64,000 nt of DNA from Calycina herbarum. Taxonomy: Eukaryota > Ascomycota > Leotiomycetes > Helotiales > Pezizellaceae. Below the pieces are notes generated by a model, which was not told where the DNA came from, did no database searches, and worked only from the letters and a program-made list of their open reading frames with translations. The position numbers and the translations under genes are program-made. The stretch spans positions 1 to 64,000 of the forward strand of contig LLEY01000154.1 of the NCBI GenBank assembly GCA_001414485.1, in the 5' to 3' direction. Of the stretch, positions 56,805 through 64,000 are shown piece by piece. Position 1 is the stretch's first letter. Each line of letters starts with the position of its first letter.

Positions 56805-57944
56805 ATGCCACGAGAAGTAGAGCCCTCTCTGAATGAGAGACAATTCTTTGAAAAAGCGCTAGCGGAAAACCTCCGACTAGATGGACGAGCCTTTGATCAA
56901 TTCCGAGATCTGGAGTTGACGTTTGGAGATGAATATGGCGTCGCAGATGTGAGGTTAGGGAAAACTCGGTATGTTTATTTCTCTGCGCAAAAATTGCGAA
57001 GTCATACAATTGAGAAAATTCGATTGCCCTTTACATCTTGGATATGATGAACAACATGACGTTATACCCAGCTCACTCAGATGCACAAGTTGCAATTGCT
57101 GAGAACGCGTATCTACTTCTGATCCAACAACCCCTTCATTCAACACAATTCCTCCCTCACAAGCCCCAACTTTCTGCGAGACAAGGCAAAACACTAATCA
57201 CAGGAAACGAATAGAATACACACCAACATCTCCGCCGAAGTAACAACCCCCTACCCAGACAAAGGCTTCGACGGCCTCTTCCAAATAACCACCGAGCTAT
57301 CCCCCATGGCCTCCCCCCACTTCGAACCCAACCGTCCCTCCGAATCCGAAGTCCTCCTCTCCCGCATCCTCGAGAAAACCATCCGTCGTTCGGGCGCCCT
57401 AGACACCGAATCACTCTGTCTAATAGCCGGCCACAAAGTCTGGTCCATCCGCGCAGACGTACACATCCTCTCGCACGACGGGAATCTAGTCGACGCAGCT
57501 TGTATCTGTGTTTTAGCAGCCCTACAGCATTTTAGAAAACCAGATACTAGTTCCGAAGGCGAGAATGTCACCGTTTATACGCTGGAGGAACGGGATCCGG
57601 TGCCATTGAGTTTATTGCATTTCCCGTATTGTGTTACGTTTAGTTTTTATCCTAGTACTGTGGATGAGGGGGAGACGGTTACTTTATTGGACTCGACGCT
57701 TTTGGAGGAGCAACTGAGGGAAGGGTCTGCGACGATTGGTATCAACAAAGATGGAGAAGTGTGTCAAATTGCCAAGTTGGGTGGTATATCTGTGGATGCC
57801 GTGGCATTCTTAGGATGTGTTCAAGTTGCCCTGGCGAAAGTAAAGGAAATTTCAGCGTTTGTGGGTAGGAAATTAGCAGAGGATGCTAAAAAGAGGGATA
57901 AAGGTGGTTTACTCGCAGAGTTGAGCGCAGAAAACGACAGATGA
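56805..57944 (+). CDS. RRP45: Exosome complex subunit Rrp45 (RNase PH-like)
   Basis: Two exons, 56805-56968 and 57215-57944, give 297 aa. The 246-bp intron (56969-57214, branch ACTAATC, acceptor GAATAG) restores LGKTRIHTNISAEVTTPYPDKGFDG. Opening MPREVEPSLNERQFFEKALAENLRLDGRAFDQFRDL is typical of the Rrp45/PM-Scl75 branch of the RNase PH family. The core contains CLIAGHKVWSIRADVHILSHDGNLVDAACICVLAAL and PLSLLHFPYCVTFSFY, and the C-terminus has GINKDGEVCQIAKLGG. It is part of the six-subunit ring of the RNA exosome, in nucleus and cytoplasm, and is catalytically inactive in eukaryotes. It converges with the acyltransferase gene, about 100 bp apart. Confidence 0.95.
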
Positions 57945-58048
57945 AAATCACGAATCGAAAGTCACGAATCATGATTTAAGAATAAGACACCAGAACTTGA
58001 AAAGTGGTAGATTTGGTTGGATTAGGCATATACGAAGTCTATGAGAAG

Positions 58049-59930
58049 CTAGTGTTTGACAGCCTGCTGACTGACACTGCCATATTTGGCCTGCCATGCG
58101 AAGAAATAGAGAAGCGCGGCAAGAGGTTGCCCGATGAGTGTAAATGATACCCAAAATATACAATTTCCGATTATTTTCCCATTGATACCTTGCATCTTCT
58201 CAAGTGGTGCCGTGATAGCTATCAACGGTAGTTGAGCAACCATACCTATAAATGCAACGCCCTGTTGGATGTTAGCTCTAATTTCATACTGAAAAACAAG
58301 GGCGGAGAACTTACAATAATATTATGAGTCGGCACCCCAACCGCCAACTCATGCAAAACCCCAGAAAACACAAATACAGCGATACTCGCTTGATAAGGAC
58401 TCCATCCCCTCCCAACAAGAGGCGAGAATACATGTCTTTTCATAAACTGATAGACAGGCTTATTCCAAGTCCTCCAGTACTCTCCTACACTAGGACTATT
58501 CCACCAATCAGTGTAGAATTCCCGGTCCCCAAATCGCATCACTTCCGCCAAAGCATTAAGGAATGACTGGAACAGCGCAAAGAAACCAGCTAGCCAAATG
58601 ACCAAGCCAATTGTCGATAGCTTCATAAGTCGTTCTAGGATAGCCGGGAGGTCTAGAGATGCCATCTTGTCCAGGGAGTTACGCAGGACGGGGGCTGCGT
58701 ATTGAGCACTGCATATCCACATGAAGACGTTTAAACCGAAAACTTCGGCCATGCGTTTGGCTACGAATACCCAGCGGATTTTTGGTGACCTGGGATAGAT
58801 GGGCTGGTAGACCAATGTAGGAGCCCACCAGAAATAGGTGAGGTTGCCTAGTGATACATTTTGAGGGTATGGACATTGACTATAAATCTCCGGAAGAGCA
58901 TCTTCCTCTCTCTTAGAAGGATGGAGGAATGCATGTCGAAGATCTCGATTCGTGAATGCGTACGAATAAGTCTTCAGCCAGACAATTATAGCATGGACCT
59001 CGCTGAGTGTACCGATCAAGGGGTGGTGGATAAAAAAGTAGACCACCACAGAAGTTATGAGCAGACAGAAGGTTATGTTGAGACCGTGGATCCAAGCTAT
59101 CAACTTCCAGGTTGAGTTGAACTGGCGGAGATCCTCCTCTGAAGGGACATAACTTCCACCTGGCGTTGCTGTTCCACTACGTTTTTTGCTCTTTGTGAGG
59201 ACTGCTCGGGCTTGTTGGGCTGCGGAGAGTTCGACGACGTAGGCGACGAAGAGATGGCAGGGGACTAGAAAGAAGAGAGCTAGTCCTAGGATTATGTCTT
59301 GCTGGCGGTAGTCATGGCATCGGATGCAAATCAAAACTCCATACTAACATCAATTAGTCTATGGGCTTTTTGCATGGAAAAGATTGAATGGATTGTGCCA
59401 AACAGTCTAGAAAAAATGAAAATATTATTTGAGAAGACGGAACAATCGAAATTCTCAATTGTCCCAAGTCTTGTCGAATAATAGCTTTCAAATTTCCGAG
59501 TATTGAGGTGATGGAACAGGAACCATTTAAAAAAAGAATAAAACTTACTTTTTTGATGTTCTCAATCATCAACCGCAAATTACCCACCACTGCAAAAATA
59601 GTTAGCCTCCAAATTCTGTTTTACCTCAAAGCTCCTTAACATACCCAGCACAATTATCATAAGATTCCTAAACCCCAGGAAACTCGGACTCGCATCCGAA
59701 TCATGACTTAAACACGAAGTTCTCGCCTTGAAATGAGGAGCAGCAACATGGCGATATTTCTTTTTCGTGTATGGGACGCGAATGGGAGCGAGGGGCTGCG
59801 GTGCAGAAAAGCCATTGGTGTTGTTGAGATTTACATGTGATACCCCCGTACCGGAGCGCTTGAGACGTGGCGCTGATCTCTCAGGAACATCAGCGCCCGT
59901 CACCTTTGCTGTGTCGGTGGTTGTCACCAT
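58049..59930 (-). CDS. MBOAT acyltransferase (diacylglycerol/sterol O-acyltransferase type)
   Basis: Four exons (59645-59930, 59549-59589, 58315-59343, 58049-58261) give 522 aa, with introns 59590-59644, 59344-59548 and 58262-58314. A hydrophilic N-tail of about 80 residues is followed by some eight to nine TM segments. The family motifs are clear: FYTDWWNSPSVGEYWRTWNKPVYQFMKRHVF (the FYxDWWN acyl-CoA motif) and HELAVGVPTHN, whose first His is the catalytic one. YFWWAPTLVYQPIYPRSPKIRW is the DGAT1/ACAT-type segment. Located in the ER, it makes triacylglycerol or steryl esters for lipid droplets. The YQPIYPR and overall length favour the DGAT1 branch over sterol O-acyltransferase, but I cannot decide this without alignment. 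Confidence 0.9.
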
Positions 59931-60721
59931 TTTCCCGTCAGGTTACGCAAACATGAAGCATAGGAGAGATGGGATGTTCTTCGAGAAAGATGTCTTGTCT
60001 CAAGAAGTGGAAATGGAAAAAAGGGAGAGAGAGGCCACTGGCCTGGGCGGGGAGGGAGCTTTGTGGCTTGGGCTGGAGCGATGAGGAATAATGCAAGGAT
60101 GGCTGTGGAGAGGAGAGGACTGATGAACCGCCTCACCTCGGGCATGAGCGGGTGGGGCAACGCTACCAATTGCCACCAGAATAGAACCATTGGGGGACTA
60201 AATCTCCTGGCGCATATAAATGAGATGATGAGATGCATAGGAATTGATAGCGTTGAGATTGTTGCGCGGAAATTGCACTAATTACTTCAAAAAGTTGGGA
60301 CAATCGATGTTTCTTTCAGAAAGTTGAGATCTGAAATCTCTAAACCAAATTTATAAAGCTTGCGAGGAAGATATTACTATTTGAGAAGAGAAGAGACTAG
60401 ACCTGTGGATAAATATATTGCAATTGAATAGTAAATAGATAGTTGCTTAAAAGATAGGTTGAAAGACCTAAGTCATCCGAAATCGGGTGAATAATGATCC
60501 GAAGTCTAATCTTTATTGCCTCAGGTGTTAAGGCTACGCGCAGATTAAAGAACTCCAAAGCGTGATCAGATATCTGAACCAGATGACTTTGTCCACGACA
60601 TTTCCATCTCAACTCTTGTGACAATTTGTACACCTCATCACCGCGTGCACAGCTTACGGTCATCCTCGACAAACACTACATCTGACCGTAATTACCCGAC
60701 AATAATGACACGGTAGTAAAC
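59931..60721. promoter_or_regulatory. Divergent intergenic region (acyltransferase / Pfs2)
   Basis: A 791-bp spacer. Frames of about 90-105 codons on both strands have no recognisable feature. Confidence 0.4.
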
Positions 60722-63055
60722 ATGGCATTTCAACAGCGCGGCGAGCGCGACTTTGGAGGCCAGGAAGGGGGAGGAGGCGGCGGCGGCTATGAAGGTGGAG
60801 GATTTGGACGTGGGAGAGGCAAACGTAAGTGTGGTTCATTTGTTATTCGATAATGCGAGGCTTGCATGATGATATGCTTTACAGTTCCAAGGGAGCTGTT
60901 GCAGTGGGGACGACCGTGCTATTTGCAATTGAACTGGGGTTCGAGTCTTTCCTTCTCATCCTTTTGTGTTTATATCTTGAATGTATCAAGCTCTCCAATA
61001 CAAAACTGTTTTTGCAACTTGACTATCATGTTGAATTTCTCGAGCAGCCACGTGATGATTCTCTTTTGGGCCTTCAGGTTGGAGAGGAAGCAATTTTGGA
61101 AAGAGCCATGGAATGTACTAACATGAAATATAGGACCTGTTACTGATTATGGATCTACTATGGTTCACTGGATGCGGAATCGCCAACCAAGATTCAAGGG
61201 AGGATATCAAGGCGAGATGGAACGACCAAGTCCAAGTTATATCGTTGATGTAAGTTCAACTTACCCTCAATTCCAAGGAATCTATGCTGACCTGCAATAG
61301 ATGCTACCGCCTCTGGCAAGACTTTCAAATCCCGCCGATTCAATCCCATCAAAACATCTACACTCATCTCTAAACAAAATCAAACATCCAGTCAATGTTG
61401 TTCGATGGACACCAGAAGGTCGAAGATTACTTACTGCCTCAAGTAGTGGGGAATTTACCTTGTGGAACGGTACAGGGTTCAACTTCGAAACCATCATGCA
61501 AGCACATGATGTAGCTATCAGAGCATTAGCCTACTCACATAGTGACGACTGGCTCATATCGGCTGACCACGACGGTCTGATCAAATACTGGCAACCTAAT
61601 TTCAACAACGTCAAAGTCATTCAAGGGCATACGGAGCCTATTAGAGATATTGCTTTCAGTCCAACTGATTCCAAATTCGTCACGGCCTCCGATGACGCTC
61701 ACTTGAAAATCTTTGACTTTGCTGGTGGTGTCGAAGAATCAAGTATCCACGCCCATACTTGGGATGTCAAGACCGTTGATTGGCACCCTACCAAAGGATT
61801 AATTGTTTCTGGTTCCAAAGATCATCTTATAAAATTATGGGATCCTCGGGAGTCTGGAAATAAGGAGTTGACGATTCTCCGTGGCCACAAAAATACAATC
61901 ACCCGAACACTGTTCGAGAGAGTACGAGGAGATTGTCTTGCAACCTCAGCACGAGATCAGACTGCACGCGTATTCGACCTCCGGATGATGCGTGATATAC
62001 TCTTACTCAAAGGTCACGAGAAAGAAATATCGACTCTTACATGGCATCCAATTCATTCATCCCTTCTAACGACCGGTGGTGGTGATGGAGCCATCCACCA
62101 TTATCTCCTCGATGAGCCAAATAACCCTCCAGGTGTTCTTCCAACTCTCGCCCCTTACGATTCTCCAGATCCTACTACCGCCCCGGCTCAAACCATTCAT
62201 CCAGCTCACAAAATCCCATATGCCCATGACTTCCCCATCTGGTCCCTAGATTGGCATCCTCTAGGACATATCCTTGCTTCCGGCTCCAACGACAGAGTCA
62301 CTCGTTTCTGGACACGTGCTCGTCCTGGCGAAACCGATTCTTTCAACGACCGCTACCACATTGGAGAATCAGCCGCCGAAGCACAAGGAACCTGGGATCG
62401 ACGCGGTAACCGTCGTCAAAGACAAGAGGAAGAAGAGCAAGAACTCGAAGACGAAATGGAAGGATTGGTCGACCAAAAAATGCCATCAAAGGCACCCTCC
62501 TTCCCCGGCATCCCCGGTCTACCACTCCCTCAAAACCCATCAGCTGTTCAAATTCCAGGAATGGGTGGTCCATTACCGCCTCCTCCATTTGGTGGGAACG
62601 CTGTTAATGTGCCTCCACCACTTCCAGGTTTGGACCCTAACAATCCACCCGATTTCGCTCGTCTCACGGAGATGATGAAGAAAGCTGGTTTACCTCCTCC
62701 ACCCCCCCCTATGGGTGGTGGTTCAAATAACCAATTTCCTCCTCCGCCCCCAGGTATGCTTCCTCCAGGACTGTTACCACCACCAGGAAACTTCCAGCTC
62801 CCACCTGGATTCCTACCACCTCCTAATATGGGCGGCGTACCTCTACCAAATTTTAGTGGTATCCCTGGAATGGGAGGTCAAGGAGGACAGCAGCAAATGC
62901 AACAACAGCAAGGTAATGACAATGGAATGTCTGGTGGAGGCGATCAAGGACAAGCTAGTGGCGGTGGTAGCATTAGGAGAAGAGGTCCGTTACCTAGTCA
63001 AGAAGAGAGTTTACAGATGGAGCAACGGAGAGGGAAATATACTCGTGCGAGGTAA
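60722..63055 (+). CDS. PFS2: Polyadenylation factor subunit Pfs2 (WDR33-like WD40 protein)
   Basis: Three exons, 60722-60824, 61134-61249 and 61301-63055, give 657 aa. Intron 1 is 309 bp with a perfect TACTAAC branch. The N-terminus is Gly-rich ([23 protein letters not shown]), then [20 protein letters not shown], which is highly conserved in Pfs2/WDR33. At least seven WD40 repeats follow from about residue 95 ([118 protein letters not shown]). The last 200 residues are Pro/Gly-rich, with [13 protein letters not shown] runs and a Gln-rich part. A component of the cleavage and polyadenylation factor that reads the AAUAAA region of pre-mRNA. Confidence 0.95.
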
Positions 63056-64000
63056 TTTCTGGATTTTTGGGATTGTGCTTTGAGGGAAATGTGGAGGTGT
63101 ACAACAGAATGAGGGGAGGGTAAAATCTTAGTATTAGAAGGCATGTTCGTGGGCGTATTGCAAGGCGGTCGAAAAAATGGAATTGATATTTTTTTGGGTT
63201 CTATCGAGGCATCATGAATTACAGTCTTCCGTCATTTCTCTTTTTTCCCCCCTACTCTCTGCGACTCTGTCTCCCCGCCTCCCAGGTTCCCGGGAAAATT
63301 CCACCCCTCCTTCCCGCCCCAAAATATCCATCCATCTTCAATCAACACCCCTCCAAAACTCACCCAGCCGAAAACAATTCTTCCGCACGAATCGTATCCT
63401 CCTAGCTTATCAAAAAAACATGAAATGAAAAAAATGGTGATGTGGACGCATGCGGACGGGACGGCAGAGAAACAGGTGGATGGTGGATGGTGGATGGCAA
63501 GAGGTGGACTTCCAAAATCTCGATATGCAACAAAGACAATCTTATTCAGCGTTGTGCCGTCAATTTCATCGTATCTTATCGAATAGGTGGAAATATTGGG
63601 CGGACTGTGGACGGATGAATTTGGAGATAAGATGCAGGCGGTGCTTGGTTGTTACAATGAGGGGTAGGAATTGGGACCGAGAGGTGGTGCGATTACGATG
63701 ATACGAGGGCTTCCAAGGTCAAGAATTCAAGAAAATCGAGGGAGAGTGGTACGAGTAAGAGAGGTACGAGTAAGAGAGGAGAAAGGTAAGAGGTAAGAGG
63801 TAAACTTATGCGTAGTGAAACTAATTATGTAGTATATTGAGGACTTTCTACTGCTACATGGTATCCTAAGGTATCAAAAGTTCGAAAAATTTCAAAAGCA
63901 AACGCCACGCCATATGCAATGCAATGCATCTAAATGCAAATGCTCCAATCCCATGCCATGCCAAAGAAAAAGAAGAAAAGAAAAATGATCTTTAGGCCCT
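63056..64000. other. 3' flank of PFS2 up to the window edge
   Basis: No gene is supported. Short direct repeats of GTACGAGTAAGAGAG (about 63749-63778) and GGTAAGA (about 63785-63800). Confidence 0.4.

Noticed and set aside
60829..61146. 105-codon frame in the Pfs2 region
   Set aside because: Lies entirely within intron 1 of PFS2, which has a perfect branch site and restores the conserved DYGSTMVHW exon.

Overview
The window is nuclear DNA of a filamentous ascomycete (Pezizomycotina). The composition and the abundance of 2EXR, F-box-like and SAT4-type genes fit Leotiomycetes/Helotiales best, but that placement is inference. The gene style is fungal: short introns (mostly 46-120 bp) with GTAAGT-like donors and CTAAC/CTGAC branch sites, tiny first exons, and orthologues of core eukaryotic genes. 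No tRNA, rRNA, CRISPR array or prokaryotic-style operon was seen.

Layout. 0-5 kb: the end of an unidentified gene and a SAT4/rhodopsin-type membrane protein. 5.4-9.2 kb: small two-to-four-TM membrane proteins with a CxxC motif. 9.8-11.9 kb: an MFS sugar transporter. 12.4-20 kb: three small Cys/His-rich proteins, a decayed secreted SGNH hydrolase and MITE-like elements. 20.9-21.9 kb: a methyltransferase. 22-25.7 kb: gene-free, with a fold-back element. 25.7-27.6 kb: a diflavin-reductase-like flavoprotein. 28.3-30.5 kb: a second, decayed cluster of the small membrane protein family. 31-37 kb: a mariner-type MITE, a frameshifted DUF3716 gene and a decaying tandem set of 2EXR genes. 38-43.5 kb: conserved core (Tlg2 syntaxin, calmodulin, GH47 mannosidase). 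43.9-52.5 kb: F-box-like genes, two broken and two intact. 53.3-54.2 kb: a repeat protein. 55.7-63.1 kb: conserved core (Cwc15, Rrp45, DGAT/SOAT-type acyltransferase, Pfs2).

The window therefore alternates between stable housekeeping blocks and fast-changing accessory blocks of tandem duplicates, pseudogenes and non-autonomous transposons. None of the frameshifts falls in a housekeeping gene, so they look like real decay rather than assembly noise, although indel errors cannot be excluded.

The most notable observations are three. (1) A small membrane-protein family with a shared TATA-type promoter block and a hidden, separately spliced C-terminal exon. (2) Two introns in unrelated genes (2EXR and GH47 mannosidase) that are copies of each other from donor to acceptor, with intron-less tandem paralogues of the 2EXR gene beside one of them; this is the signature of an introner-like element. 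(3) A nested non-autonomous transposon with a perfect 33-bp inverted match (31-bp terminal repeats plus TA duplication) inside a copy of a dispersed MITE family.
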